Positions 8,133 through 18,500 are shown, counted from the stretch's first letter. The stretch: 64,000 nt of DNA from Pseudomonas sp. FP453 (GCF_030687495.1 NZ_CP117435.1:2670501-2734500), one strand, 5' to 3'. Translations and numbers: made by a program. Notes: generated from the sequence alone by a model not told the origin.

Positions 8133-9857
8133 TTAGCGGAGCCAGTTGGTGCGTGCCAGCTCAATGACCTCGTCGCCACGCCCGCTCATGACCGCCTTGA
8201 GCATATACAGGCTGAATCCCTTGGCCTGTTCCAGCTTGATCGTCGGTGGCATCACCAGTTCCTGAGTCGCTGTCACCACATCCACCAACACAGGCCCATC
8301 ATGGGCCAGCGCGCGACGCAGCGCCGGCTCCAGCTCTTCTGACTGCTCCACGCGAATGCCCAAAATACCCATGGCGTTCGACATGGCCGCAAAGTCCGGG
8401 TTTTTCAGTTCAGTGCCAGCGTCCAGATAGCCCGCTGCTTTCATCTCCATGGCCACGAACCCCAGTGACGAGTTATCGAAGACGATGACCTTTACCGGCA
8501 ATTTCAACTGCGCCAACGAGATGAAATCCCCCATCAGCATGGCAAAGCCACCGTCGCCCGACATCGAGATCACCTGCCGCCCGGGAAATGCCGCCTGCGC
8601 ACCGATAGCCTGGGGCATGGCATTGGCCATGGAACCGTGGTTGAACGAGCCGATCAGCCGACGCTTGCCATTCATCTTCAGGTAGCGCGCCGCCCATACG
8701 GTGGGCGAACCCACATCAGCGGTGAAGATCGCGTCATCGTCCGCCAACTCACTGAGCAACCGTGCGACGTACTGCGGGTGGATCGGCCGGTTGGCCTTTG
8801 AGGGCTGCGCAAGGTCGTCCAAGCCCTGGCGGGCTTTTTCGTAGTGCTTGAGCGAGGTGTCGAGAAAGCTGCGATCGGTTTTGCGCGTCAGGCGCGGCAG
8901 CAGGGCGGCGATGGTTTCACTCACGTCGGCGCAAATGCCCAGGTCCAGCGTGGCGCGACGCCCCAATGCCTGCGGGTTGCGGTCGATCTGGATGATCTGT
9001 GCGTCAGTGGGGTAGAACTGGCGGTAGGGAAAGTCAGTGCCGAGCATGATCAGCGTGTCGCAGTCGAGCATGGCGTGGTACCCGGAACTGAAACCGATCA
9101 AGCCGGTCATGCCCACATCGAACGGGTTGTCCCATTCCACATGTTCCTTGCCGCGCAATGCGTGCACCACCGGCGCGCCCAAGGCGTCGGCCAGGGCAAC
9201 GACCTGGTCATGGGCACCGGCGCACCCGCTGCCGCACAGTAGGGTGACTTTTTGGCTGTGTTCAAGGATGTCGGTGAGGCGTTGCAGATCCTGTTCCGCC
9301 GGCAAGGTACGCGGGGTGTGCAGGGCAGGCCAGGGCTTGAGTTTGTTCTCCACTTCCAGCAACGACACATCCCCTGGAATCACCACCACCGCCACGCCGC
9401 GATTGAGGATCGCCGCGCGCATGGCACGGTGCAGCACCTGCGGCATTTGCTCGGGGTTGCTCACCAGCTCGACAAAGTGGCTGCACTCCTTGAACAGCTC
9501 CTGGGGATGGGTTTCCTGAAAGTAGTTGAGGCCGATCTCCGTGGACGGAATCTGCGCCGCAATTGCCAGCACCGGCACATGGTTGCGATGGCAGTCGAAC
9601 AGGCCGTTGATCAAATGCAGGTTGCCTGGCCCGCAACTGCCGGCGCACACGGTCAATTCACCGGTGGCCGCGGCTTCGGCACCGGCGGCGAATGCGGCGA
9701 CTTCCTCGTGGCGCACGTGCATCCACTCGATGCTGTCCATGGTGCGCAAGGCGTCGGTGAGGCCGTTGAGGCTGTCGCCGGTCAGGCCCCAGATGCGCTT
9801 GATGCCCGCCTGTTCAAGGGTGGTCGCCAGCTGTTGGGCCAGGTTGATTTTCGCCAT
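8133..9857 (-). CDS. poxB: Pyruvate dehydrogenase (quinone), thiamine-diphosphate dependent
   Basis: A 574-residue ThDP enzyme that oxidises pyruvate to acetate and CO2 and passes electrons to ubiquinone. The N-terminal domain carries the catalytic Glu region ([16 protein letters not shown]) and [16 protein letters not shown]. The C-terminal ThDP motif reads [13 protein letters not shown] and ends near FDNSSLGFV. Length matches E. coli PoxB (572). The start at 9857 is used because GGAG lies 8 bp upstream; a longer in-frame start at 9869 overlaps it. It reads away from the FMN reductase across a REP pair. Other ThDP oxidases such as acetolactate synthase are less likely given the overall match. 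Confidence 0.9.
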   Translation of the reverse strand: MAKINLAQQLATTLEQAGIKRIWGLTGDSLNGLTDALRTMDSIEWMHVRHEEVAAFAAGAEAAATGELTVCAGSCGPGNLHLINGLFDCHRNHVPVLAIAAQIPSTEIGLNYFQETHPQELFKECSHFVELVSNPEQMPQVLHRAMRAAILNRGVAVVVIPGDVSLLEVENKLKPWPALHTPRTLPAEQDLQRLTDILEHSQKVTLLCGSGCAGAHDQVVALADALGAPVVHALRGKEHVEWDNPFDVGMTGLIGFSSGYHAMLDCDTLIMLGTDFPYRQFYPTDAQIIQIDRNPQALGRRATLDLGICADVSETIAALLPRLTRKTDRSFLDTSLKHYEKARQGLDDLAQPSKANRPIHPQYVARLLSELADDDAIFTADVGSPTVWAARYLKMNGKRRLIGSFNHGSMANAMPQAIGAQAAFPGRQVISMSGDGGFAMLMGDFISLAQLKLPVKVIVFDNSSLGFVAMEMKAAGYLDAGTELKNPDFAAMSNAMGILGIRVEQSEELEPALRRALAHDGPVLVDVVTATQELVMPPTIKLEQAKGFSLYMLKAVMSGRGDEVIELARTNWLR

Positions 9858-9934
9858 GAAGAACTCCAATCGTCAGTGAGGTTAAAAACTGCTGATCAAT
9901 AGGGGACAGTTCGATCATGGCGAATGCTCCGCCC

Positions 9935-11167
9935 TTATTGTGAAGATTGCGTCATGGCGGCGCGGTACTGGCGGGTGCGCCGGGCGATAAACCATTGGTC
10001 GCGCACCAGCGCCATGCACGGTGCAACGTTGGCCTTGGGCTGGTGGCCGCGGCTAATGCGATGCATCTGGTAGCGCACGACGGCGAGGATCGCCAGGGAC
10101 GCCAGGGGCTTGCGCTTCCAGTCAATCGGCTTGAGTTGCGGGTTAGGGTCGCGGCCTTCACGCCAGTGCTTGATCAACTGCGGTTCCAGGGTCAGCGCGG
10201 TAGCAATCCCGGCCATGGCGATGCCGCTGTCGAGCACTTGCTGCACGATCGGCAGGCGACGGATGCCACCGGTGACCATCACCGGCATCTGGGCGATGCT
10301 GGCCAGTTCGGTGGCCATGTCCAGGAAGTACGCTTCGCGGGCCAGGGTGCGCCCGTCCCGCGCTTCGCCCTGCATCGCCGGCGCTTCATAGCTGCCACCG
10401 GACAACTCCAGCAGGTCGATGGCCAGCGGGTTGAGCATCTCGACCACGGCGCGGGCATCAGCCTCGGCAAAACCGCCACGCTGGAAGTCTGCCGAGTTGA
10501 GTTTGACCGCCACGCAAAAGGATGGACTCACGCTGGCGCGTACGGCGTGGATCACTTCCAGCAACAGGCGCGCACGGTTTTCCAGCGGGCCACCCCAGCG
10601 GTCGGTGCGTTGGTTGCTCAGCGGCGAAAGGAACTGGCTCAGCAGGTAGCCGTGGGCGCCGTGGATCTGCACGCCGGTAAAGCCGGCTTTCTCGGCCAGG
10701 CGGGCGCTGGTGGCGAAGCGTTGGATCACGTCCTGGATGTCGTCCTCGGTCATGGCCTTGGGTTTGGCGAACATCTTGGAGAAACCGCCCAGGTCGAGGG
10801 CAACGGCGGAAGGCGCCACGGCTTGCTGGCGCAGATTGGCCGGGGTCTGGCGCCCCGGATGGCTGAGTTGCACCCAGAAGTGCACGCCTTTGTCCCGTGC
10901 GACATCGGCCCATTCGCGAAAACTGTCCAGCTGTTGCTCGTCTTCCAGCGCGACACCACCGGGGCCGGTCATGGCGCGACGGTCGATCATCACGTTGCCG
11001 GTGATCAGCAAGCCGGGTTCACCCTCGGCCCACGCCTTGTAGAGCTGCTTCAATTCACGGGACGGCGCCTGATTGCCATCGGCCATGTTTTCTTCCATCG
11101 CGGCCTTGGCGATGCGGTTGGAGATGACTTGGCCATTGGGCAGTTGCAAGGCTTCAAAGGGTGACAT
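9935..11167 (-). CDS. NADH:flavin oxidoreductase, old yellow enzyme family
   Basis: A 410-residue FMN-dependent ene-reductase with the TIM-barrel pattern of the family: SNRIAKAAMEENMAD near the N terminus, HPGRQTP, then TGVQIHGAHGYLLSQFLSP and NQRTDRWGG. The start at 11167 has AGGAG 8 bp upstream; the in-frame extension beyond it runs into the divergent merR gene. The divergent MerR regulator and the palindrome between them indicate induction by a small electrophile or thiol-reactive compound. The C-terminal 60 residues are basic and somewhat longer than in minimal members. Confidence 0.88.
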   Translation of the reverse strand: MSPFEALQLPNGQVISNRIAKAAMEENMADGNQAPSRELKQLYKAWAEGEPGLLITGNVMIDRRAMTGPGGVALEDEQQLDSFREWADVARDKGVHFWVQLSHPGRQTPANLRQQAVAPSAVALDLGGFSKMFAKPKAMTEDDIQDVIQRFATSARLAEKAGFTGVQIHGAHGYLLSQFLSPLSNQRTDRWGGPLENRARLLLEVIHAVRASVSPSFCVAVKLNSADFQRGGFAEADARAVVEMLNPLAIDLLELSGGSYEAPAMQGEARDGRTLAREAYFLDMATELASIAQMPVMVTGGIRRLPIVQQVLDSGIAMAGIATALTLEPQLIKHWREGRDPNPQLKPIDWKRKPLASLAILAVVRYQMHRISRGHQPKANVAPCMALVRDQWFIARRTRQYRAAMTQSSQ

Positions 11168-11195
11168 GGGTTGACTCCTGAGCGGGGGAGGCCTC

Positions 11196-11226
11196 AGGCT
11201 AAGCTTAAAGTTAACTTTAATGTCAA
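11196..11226 (-). promoter_or_regulatory. MerR-type promoter of the flavin oxidoreductase gene
   Basis: On the minus strand, TTGACA (11226-11221) and TAGCCT (11201-11196) are separated by 19 bp, the long spacer typical of MerR-activated promoters. The spacer contains the perfect palindrome TTAAAGTTAACTTTAA (11205-11220). It lies between the divergent oxidoreductase and merR genes, so the MerR protein presumably binds here. The -10 match is only partial. Confidence 0.65.
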
Positions 11227-11239
11227 GCAGGCGATGGCG

Positions 11240-11644
11240 ATGAATATTGGCGAACTGGCAAAACAGAGCGGATTGGCGGCGTCGCGCATCCGTTTTTATG
11301 AAGCGGAAGGCCTGATCAGTCAGGTGGGGCGCCAGTCCAATGGTTATCGGCGCTACTCCGCGGAGGCGTTGCAGACGCTGCAGCTGATCCAGAGTGCGCA
11401 ACAGGCCGGGTTTACCTTGCAGGAACTCAAGGCGTTGATGCCGGCACCGGGTGAGCATAAGCGCGAGGAGTTGATCGAGGCGCTGGAGCGCAAGGTGGTG
11501 CAGATCGAAGAGATGCAGGCGCAATTGGCTCACAGCAAGGCGCAGTTGCTGGGGGTGATCGAGGCGGTGCGGGCGCAGCCGGAAGGTGTGCCGTGTTCCA
11601 TGGGGCAGAAGCAGGTGCTGGCGTCGATCAAACTTAGCGGATAA
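11240..11644 (+). CDS. MerR-family transcriptional regulator
   Basis: A 134-residue regulator. It has an N-terminal winged HTH (NIGELAKQSGLAASRIRFYE, then NGYRRYS) and a long dimerisation helix (about 70-115, EELIEALERKVVQIEEMQAQL). It ends in a short tail with a single Cys (GVPCSMGQ), which could sense thiols or metals but is not a known metal loop. ATG 11240 is favoured because AGG at 11229-11231 is 8 bp upstream; ATG 11234 is too close. It is divergent from the old-yellow-enzyme gene with a palindromic operator between them, so it very likely controls that gene. Confidence 0.85.
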   Translation: MNIGELAKQSGLAASRIRFYEAEGLISQVGRQSNGYRRYSAEALQTLQLIQSAQQAGFTLQELKALMPAPGEHKREELIEALERKVVQIEEMQAQLAHSKAQLLGVIEAVRAQPEGVPCSMGQKQVLASIKLSG

Positions 11645-11672
11645 AAAAAGCCCTGGCACGCCAGGGCTTTTT
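11645..11672. terminator. Bidirectional intrinsic terminator
   Basis: AAAAAGCCCTGG-CACG-CCAGGGCTTTTT is a strong GC stem with A/T tracts on both sides. It sits between the convergent merR and DUF934 genes and can serve both. Confidence 0.9.
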
Positions 11673-11685
11673 CATGCGCTACACC

Positions 11686-12180
11686 TTAACGGCGGCGGAA
11701 CAGCGGTAGCGGCTCATCCGTTGCAGCCTGGTACGTCACCGAGAAGTCCTTGAGGCTTTCCAGGGCTTCGTACGGGTCTTTGTCGGCGCGCAAGGCGAAG
11801 GCATCGAACCCGCAGCGGCGCAGGTAGAACAGTTGGTCGCGCAGGATATCGCCAATGGCGCGCAATTCGCCTTTGTAACCATAGCGGTCACGCAGCAGGC
11901 GCGCGTTGGAGTAGTTGCGGCCATCGGTGAAGGCCGGAAAATTCAGCGCGATGACCTGGAAATGTTCCACGTCGGCACCGATCTCTTCGGCTTCTTCATC
12001 GGCGTCCAGCCACACACCCAGGCCGCCATCGCGGGCCTTGAGGGCGTGACCGTGCTCGCGCCACAAGGCCAGCGGCACGATCAGGTCGTCGCAGTTGGAA
12101 ATGCCATCGAAGCTCGCGTCCTTGGGCAACAGGTGCCAGGTTTCGTCGAGGACTGCGTTGTTCTTAATGATTCGCTGCAT
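11686..12180 (-). CDS. DUF934 protein, partner of the sulfite reductase gene
   Basis: A 164-residue soluble protein of the DUF934 family (oxidoreductase-associated, formerly called CysH-like). Typical segments are VPLALWREHG, VIALNFPAFTDGRNYSNARL, DRYGYKGELRAIGDILRDQL and RCGFDAFALR. Its start overlaps the end of cysI by 17 bp, so translation is coupled. The family is almost always found next to this type of sulfite/nitrite reductase, which argues for a role in sulfate assimilation, but no reaction is established. An intrinsic terminator follows the stop. Confidence 0.88.
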   Translation of the reverse strand: MQRIIKNNAVLDETWHLLPKDASFDGISNCDDLIVPLALWREHGHALKARDGGLGVWLDADEEAEEIGADVEHFQVIALNFPAFTDGRNYSNARLLRDRYGYKGELRAIGDILRDQLFYLRRCGFDAFALRADKDPYEALESLKDFSVTYQAATDEPLPLFRRR

Positions 12181-13822
12181 AGACGCGCTCCTTGAACAGG
12201 TCGATGCCGATGCGCTGGTAGGTGTCGATGAAACGCTCATCTTCGGTGCGCTGTTCGATGTACACATCGATCAGTTTGCCGATCACCTCAGGCATGGCTT
12301 CCTGGGCGAACGATGGGCCGAGGATCTTGCCCAGGCTCGCATCACGGCTGGCGCTGCCACCCAGGGACACTTGGTAGAATTCTTCGCCTTTCTTGTCCAC
12401 GCCCAGGATGCCGATGTGGCCGACGTGGTGGTGACCACAGGCGTTCATGCAACCGGAGATGTTCAGGTCCAGCTCGCCGATGTCGAACAGGTAGTCCAGG
12501 TCATCGAAACGGCGCTGGATCGATTCGGCAATCGGGATCGACTTGGCGTTGGCCAGGGAGCAGAAGTCGCCGCCCGGGCAGCAGATGATGTCGGTCAGCA
12601 GGCCGATGTTCGGCGTGGCGAAACCGCCTTCGCGCAGCTCGCCCCACAGGGTGAACAGTTGGCTTTGCTCAACGTCCGCGAGAATGATGTTCTGCTCGTG
12701 GGAGGTGCGCAGTTGGCCATAACTGTAGCGGTCGGCCAGGTCGGCGACGGCGTCCAGCTGCTTGTCGGTGATGTCGCCGGGGGCAACGCCGGTCGGTTTC
12801 AGCGACAGGGTCACGGCCACGTAGCCTGGCTTCTTGTGCGCCAGGGTGTTGCGGCCACGCCAGCGGGCGAAACCTGGATGTTCCAGGTCGAGGGCTGCCA
12901 GTTCAGCGTCCTGATTGCTCAGGGCCTTGTATTCAGGGTCGACGAAATGCTTGGCAACGCGATGCACTTCGGCTTCGGTCAGGGTGGTCTGGCCGCCGCG
13001 CAGGTGTTCCATCTCGGCGTCGACTTTTTGCGCAAACACCTCAGGCGTCAGCGCTTTTACCAGGATCTTGATCCGGGCCTTGTACTTGTTGTCACGACGG
13101 CCATAGCGGTTGTAGACCCGCAGGATGGCATCGAGGTAGCTCAACAGGTCCTGCCACGGCAGGAACTCATTGATAAAGGCGCCGACCACTGGCGTACGGC
13201 CCAGGCCGCCACCCACCAGGACACGGAAACCCAGCTCGCCCGCAGCGTTGTACACCGGCTCCAGGCCGATATCGTGTACTTCGATGGCGGCGCGGTCCGA
13301 GGTCGAGCCATTGATGGCGATCTTGAACTTGCGCGGCAGGTAGGCGAATTCCGGGTGGAAGGTGGTCCATTGGCGGACGATTTCACACCAGGGGCGCGGG
13401 TCGATCAGTTCGTCAGCGGCAACGCCGGCGAATTGGTCGGTGGTCACGTTGCGCAGGCAGTTACCGCTGGTCTGAATGGCGTGCATCTGCACGGTTGCCA
13501 GTTCAGCCAGGATATCCGGCACGTCTTCCAGCGCTGGCCAGTTGAACTGTACGTTCTGGCGCGTGCTGATGTGCGCGTAGCCTTTGTCGAAGTCGCGGGC
13601 AATCTTGCCCATCATGCGCATCTGACGCGAGGTCAGTTGGCCATACGGCACGGCTACCCGCAGCATCGGCGCAAAGCGCTGAACATAAAGGCCATTTTGC
13701 AGGCGCAGAGGGCGGAACTCTTCTTCGCTCAGTTCACCTGCTAGGTAGCGTCGGGTCTGATCACGGAACTGCTTGACGCGGTCCTCGATGATGCGCTGAT
13801 CGTATTCGTCGTATACGTACAT
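12164..13822 (-). CDS. cysI: Sulfite reductase hemoprotein subunit (CysI-type nitrite/sulfite reductase)
   Basis: A 552-residue sirohaem and [4Fe-4S] enzyme reducing sulfite to sulfide. The cluster and sirohaem cysteines appear as CCPGGDFCSLANAKS and GCMNACGHHHVGHIG. The duplicated ferredoxin-like domains show as ISTRQNVQFNWP and RTSHEQNIILADV, and a sirohaem-binding TSGNCLRNVT is present. ATG 13822 has an AGGA about 8 bp upstream; the in-frame extension to 13909 lacks one. It is cotranscribed with DUF934. The enzyme supplies sulfide for cysteine, which feeds the methionine pathway completed by metH nearby. Confidence 0.92.
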   Translation of the reverse strand: MYVYDEYDQRIIEDRVKQFRDQTRRYLAGELSEEEFRPLRLQNGLYVQRFAPMLRVAVPYGQLTSRQMRMMGKIARDFDKGYAHISTRQNVQFNWPALEDVPDILAELATVQMHAIQTSGNCLRNVTTDQFAGVAADELIDPRPWCEIVRQWTTFHPEFAYLPRKFKIAINGSTSDRAAIEVHDIGLEPVYNAAGELGFRVLVGGGLGRTPVVGAFINEFLPWQDLLSYLDAILRVYNRYGRRDNKYKARIKILVKALTPEVFAQKVDAEMEHLRGGQTTLTEAEVHRVAKHFVDPEYKALSNQDAELAALDLEHPGFARWRGRNTLAHKKPGYVAVTLSLKPTGVAPGDITDKQLDAVADLADRYSYGQLRTSHEQNIILADVEQSQLFTLWGELREGGFATPNIGLLTDIICCPGGDFCSLANAKSIPIAESIQRRFDDLDYLFDIGELDLNISGCMNACGHHHVGHIGILGVDKKGEEFYQVSLGGSASRDASLGKILGPSFAQEAMPEVIGKLIDVYIEQRTEDERFIDTYQRIGIDLFKERVYAANH

Positions 13823-14056
13823 ATAGGTCCTGTTCTCGGCAAATCTGCGCGCACGGCCGCGCACTCCCAACGGAGCCGGCGCACGATACCAGTTTGCGTT
13901 TATGCGCAAAAGTGATGTTTGAGTATATGCAAATAACCAAATCGACTAATGAGAACGGTTATCGCAATATCCACATTTGTCATGCGGGCAATCTTGAACT
14001 TTACTGTGGTCGAGTCTTCGTGCAGTCACCTAATAAAACCGATAAGAGGCGATGCG

Positions 14057-14170
14057 ATGAGCAATTCAACCAAAGCCCGTAAACCCGACAGTACCGTTGA
14101 TGCCTGGGCCATTCTGTTTCTGATCATCCTCGTGGTGGGCACCGCCGTGTTCTGGGTGAGTCACCAATAA
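14057..14170 (+). CDS. Small single-pass membrane protein (37 residues)
   Basis: A short polar N terminus (MSNSTKARKPDSTVDAW) is followed by one transmembrane helix, AILFLIILVVGTAVFWVS. AGAGG lies 7 bp upstream of the ATG, which sets this start; the longer in-frame reading from 13949 has no ribosome site. It is divergent from cysI, 234 bp apart. Small single-helix proteins of this sort are often missed and their function is unknown; it is accepted here because of the well-formed start and helix. Confidence 0.6.
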   Translation: MSNSTKARKPDSTVDAWAILFLIILVVGTAVFWVSHQ

Positions 14171-14239
14171 ACGACGTTGATTGAGCCTCGATTGAGCCGC
14201 TAATTGCCACTATCATGGCGGGCATTGCTCAAGGCTTGA

Positions 14240-15313
14240 ATGACGATGTTGAAGGTTCTGATTACGTGTGTGTGGTTGTTGGGGGCGGCGTACGGGGCTG
14301 TGGCTCACGCGACGTCCGTGGTGTTTCTCAACCCGGGCCTGTCAACGGAAACCTTCTGGGTCAGCTATACGCAATTCATGCAGGCCGCGGCCAAGGACCT
14401 CGGCCTGGATTTGCGTGTGCGCTATTCCGAGCGTGATCCCCAAAACTACCTGGTCCAGGCCAGGGACGTGCTGCAAGGCACTGCGCGGCCCGAGTACCTG
14501 GTGCTGGTCAACGAGCAATACGTGGCGCCGCAGATTCTGCGCATGGCCCAGGGCAGCGGGGTCAAGCTGTTGATTGTGAACAGCCTGCCAACCCCCGACC
14601 AGGTGCAGATGCTCAACGGGCGCAACGCCGCGCAATGGATCGGCAGCCTGGTGCCCAACGACGAAGAGGCGGGCTACCTGATGCTCACCGACCTGCTGCG
14701 CCAGCACGGTCCGGTTGCCCCTGGCCAATTCCTCGACCTGCTGGCGTTTTCCGGGGTCAAGAACACCCCATCTGCGCAATTGCGCGAACAGGGCTTGCAC
14801 CGTGCGTTGGCGCAGCACCCGCACGTGCGCCTGCGCCAGCTGGTCTACGGTGAGTGGACGCGAGCACGGGCCTTCGAGCAAGCGACGCAATTGTTCAAGC
14901 GCTATCCACAGACGGCGCTGGTGTGGTCAGCCAACGATCAAATGGCCCTGGGCGCCATGCAGGCCCTGCAAGACAGCGGGCGAACACCGGGCAAGGACGT
15001 GCTGTTCAGCGCGGTCAACAGTTCGCCGCAAATATTGCAGGCACGCCTCGACGGGCGGCTGAGCACGTTGGTGGCCGGGCATTTCACCTTGGGTGGCTGG
15101 GCGATGGTGTTGATCAGCGATGATGCCGCAGGTGTGGATTTAGCCGCACACGGCGGGCGCGACCGTCAGGCGGCGTTATTCCAGCTGATCGATGGCGCCC
15201 AGGCGCAACGGTTGCTGGGGCCGCTGCCGGTGGTGAACTTCCGCGCACTGTCCGCGAAGGGCAAGCCGGCGTCCTACCGCTACCCGTTCAACCTGCAACT
15301 GCTGCTGCGTTAA
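14240..15313 (+). CDS. Periplasmic sugar-binding-like protein (type I PBP), orphan
   Basis: 357 residues: a signal peptide (VLITCVWLLGAAYGAVAHA) then a type I periplasmic binding protein fold. VVFLNPGLSTETFWVSYTQF opens the mature protein, EYLVLVNEQYVAPQIL and VWSANDQMALGAMQALQDSG mark the two lobes, and VAGHFTLGGWAMVLI lies near the end. This resembles ribose/LacI-type ligand-binding domains. No permease or ATPase is adjacent, so it may serve a chemoreceptor, a sensor kinase or GGDEF protein elsewhere, or a distant transporter. AAGG at 14231-14234 fits ATG 14240. The ligand is unknown. Confidence 0.82.
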   Translation: MTMLKVLITCVWLLGAAYGAVAHATSVVFLNPGLSTETFWVSYTQFMQAAAKDLGLDLRVRYSERDPQNYLVQARDVLQGTARPEYLVLVNEQYVAPQILRMAQGSGVKLLIVNSLPTPDQVQMLNGRNAAQWIGSLVPNDEEAGYLMLTDLLRQHGPVAPGQFLDLLAFSGVKNTPSAQLREQGLHRALAQHPHVRLRQLVYGEWTRARAFEQATQLFKRYPQTALVWSANDQMALGAMQALQDSGRTPGKDVLFSAVNSSPQILQARLDGRLSTLVAGHFTLGGWAMVLISDDAAGVDLAAHGGRDRQAALFQLIDGAQAQRLLGPLPVVNFRALSAKGKPASYRYPFNLQLLLR

Positions 15314-15528
15314 ATCCCGGCGAGGTGCAGCACCAGCTTGACGATCCCGAACAGCGTCAAGGCAAACACCGCCGTGAACAGAATGCCCAGGATCACAAAG
15401 TGGCTGGGCTTGCCGTGGGTAAAGTCGCGGGCGCGGTTCTTGCCGCTCTGCACGCCGAACGCGGCGGCCATGACGCTGTGGAGCATCTGCCAGAAGGTAG
15501 GGGGCTTGTTGTTGACTGGATCGTCCAT
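15310..15528 (-). CDS. DUF2970 small membrane protein
   Basis: 72 residues matching DUF2970: a soluble N terminus with WQMLHSVMAAAFGVQSGKNR, then HFVILGILFTAVFALTLFGIV as one transmembrane helix. It converges on the binding-protein gene, overlapping its stop by 4 bp, and lies 52 bp upstream of the metH end region on the opposite side. The family is widespread in proteobacteria and uncharacterised. Confidence 0.82.
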   Translation of the reverse strand: MDDPVNNKPPTFWQMLHSVMAAAFGVQSGKNRARDFTHGKPSHFVILGILFTAVFALTLFGIVKLVLHLAGI

Positions 15529-15580
15529 ACATCCCTCGACACAAGGTGTGTGAGGGACAGCATAGACAATCCACCAGGGC

Positions 15581-18500
15581 TTAGTTGTCGTAACCCAGGT
15601 TCGGCGCCAACCAACGTTCGGTCACGGCCAGGTCCTGGCCTTTACGCGCGGTGTAGCTCGCCACCTGGTCCTTGTCGATCTTGCCCACGGCAAAGTACTG
15701 CGCCTGCGGGTGCGCGAAGTACCAGCCGCTGACCGCCGCTGCCGGGAACATCGCGTAGTGCTCGGTAAGGAACACGCCGCTGCGGCCGGCTTCCATTTCC
15801 CGCGCTTCGGGATCGAGCAGTTGGAACAAGGTGCCTTTCTCGGTGTGATCCGGGCACGCCGGGTAGCCCGGGGCAGGGCGGATGCCGCTGTACTGCTCCT
15901 TGATCAGCGCCTCGTTGTCCAGTTGCTCGTCCTTGGCGTAGCCCCAATAGTCTTTACGCACCTGCTGGTGCAGCCACTCGGCGCAGGCTTCGGCCAGGCG
16001 ATCGGCCAGGGCCTTGACCATGATCGAGTTGTAATCGTCGCCCGCGTCCTGATACGCCTTGGCCACTTCCTCGGCGCCGATGCCGGCGGTGGTGATGAAG
16101 CCGCCCACGTAGTCGGTCACGCCGCTGTCTTTTGGCGCAACGAAGTCAGCCAGGGAGAAGTTCGGCTTGCCGTCGGTCTTGATGATCTGCTGGCGCAGGT
16201 GATGCAAGGTCGCCAGTGGCTGGCCATCATCGCCATAGACTTCCAGGTCATCGTCCTTGACCTGGTTGGCCGGCCAGAAGCCAAACACCGCGCGGGCGCT
16301 GATGAGCTTTTCGTCGATCAGCTTGGCGAGCATTTCCTGGGCATCGGCGTACAGCGCGGTCGCCGCTTCGCCTACAACCTCGTCGGTAAGGATGCGTGGG
16401 AACTTGCCCGCCAGATCCCAGGAAATAAAGAACGGTGTCCAGTCGATGTACTCGGCCAGCACCTTGAGGTCGATGTTGTCCAACACCTTGGCGCCGGTAA
16501 AGGTCGGCGTCACCGGGGTGTAGCTGCTCCAGTCGAACTGCGGCTTCTTGGCGATGGCTGCCGGGTAGCTCAGGCGCTCGGTGCGGGCGCTGCGGTTCGA
16601 AGTGCGCTCACGCACGTCGATATACTCCAGGCGGGTTTTCTCGACGAAACCGGCCTTCAATTCCTTGGACAGCAACTGCGTGGCCACGCCCACCGCACGG
16701 GAGGCGTCGGTCACGTAGATCACGGCATCGTTGCTGTACTTGGGTTCGATCTTCACCGCCGTGTGCGCCTTGGACGTGGTGGCGCCACCAATCATCAAGG
16801 GCAGGTGGAAGTCCTGGCGCTGCATCTCGCGGGCCACATGCACCATCTCGTCCAACGACGGCGTGATCAGGCCGGACAGCCCGATGATGTCGCACTTCTG
16901 CTCCTTGGCCACTTGCAGGATCTTCTCGGCGGGCACCATCACACCCAGGTCGACGATGTCATAGCCGTTGCAACCCAACACCACGCCGACGATGTTCTTG
17001 CCGATGTCATGCACATCGCCTTTGACCGTGGCCATCAGGATCTTGCCCTTGGCCTCCGGCTTGTCGCCTTTTTCCAGCTCGATGAACGGGATCAAGTGGG
17101 CCACGGCCTGCTTCATCACGCGGGCGGATTTCACCACCTGCGGCAGGAACATTTTGCCCGCGCCAAACAGGTCGCCGACAATGTTCATGCCGGACATCAG
17201 CGGGCCTTCGATCACTTCGATCGGGCGTGCGAACGACTGCCGCGATTCTTCGGTGTCTTCAACGATATGGGTGGTGATGCCCTTGACCAGTGCGTGTTCC
17301 AGGCGCTTGTTGACTTCCCAGCCGCGCCATTCCTCGGTTTCGGCTTCTTTTACGCTGCCGTCGCCCTTGTACTTGTCGGCGATGGCGAGGAGGGCGTCGG
17401 TGCCTTCCGGCGTGCGGTTGAGTACGACGTCTTCCACGGCGTCACGCAGTTCGGCCGGGATCTGGTCGTAGATCTCCAGCTGGCCGGCGTTGACGATACC
17501 CATGGTCAGGCCATTGCGGATCGCATGCAGCAGGAACACCGAGTGGATCGCCTCGCGCACCGGGTTGTTGCCGCGGAACGAGAACGACACGTTGGACACG
17601 CCGCCGGAGGTCAGCGCATACGGCAGTTCGTCGCGGATATAGGCACAGGCGTTGATGAAATCGACGGCGTAGTTGTTGTGCTCCTCGATGCCGGTGGCGA
17701 CCGCGAAGATGTTCGGGTCGAAGATGATGTCTTCCGGCGGGAAGCCCACTTCATTGACCAGGATGTCGTAGGAGCGTTTGCAGATCTCTTTCTTGCGCGC
17801 TTCGGTGTCGGCCTGGCCGGCTTCGTCGAAGGCCATCACCACCACCGCCGCACCGTAGCGCTTGCACAGCTTGGCGTGATGAATGAACTGCTCGACGCCT
17901 TCCTTCATGCTGATGGAGTTGACGATGCCCTTGCCCTGGATGCACTTCAGGCCGGCTTCGATCACTTCCCACTTGGAGGAGTCGATCATGATCGGCACGC
18001 GGGAGATATCCGGCTCGCCGGCGATCAGATTGAGGAAGGTCACCATGGCCTTCTTCGAATCGAGCATGCCCTCGTCCATGTTGATGTCGATGATCTGGGC
18101 GCCGGCTTCCACCTGCTGCAGGGCGACTTCGAGGGCTTCGGTGTAGTTGTCTTCGCGGATCAGCCGGGCGAAACGCGCGGAACCGGTAATGTTGGTGCGT
18201 TCGCCGACGTTGACGAACAGCGAGCTGCGATCAATGGTGAACGGCTCCAGGCCCGACAGGCGGCAAGCCTTGGGAATGTCCGGGATCGGGCGCGGCGCAT
18301 AACCGGCCACGGCCTTGGCGATGGCCTCGATGTGACCCGGCGTGGTGCCGCAGCAGCCGCCGACGATATTGAGGAAGCCGCTCTGGGCGAATTCTTCGAT
18401 GACCTTGGCGGTTTCCGACGGCAGTTCGTCGTACTCGCCGAATTCGTTGGGCAGGCCGGCATTGGGGTGCGCGGATACGTGGGTGTTGGCCTTGTTCGAC

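Noticed and set aside
13949..13975. A possible Fur box (GAGAACGGTTATCGC) between cysI and the 37-residue gene
   Set aside because: Match to the Fur consensus is poor outside GGTTATC and neither neighbour is an iron gene, in contrast to the good site at 50130.
13894..14082. A 62-codon frame overlapping the 37-residue gene in another frame
   Set aside because: No ribosome site, no domain, and it conflicts with the better supported small membrane protein.
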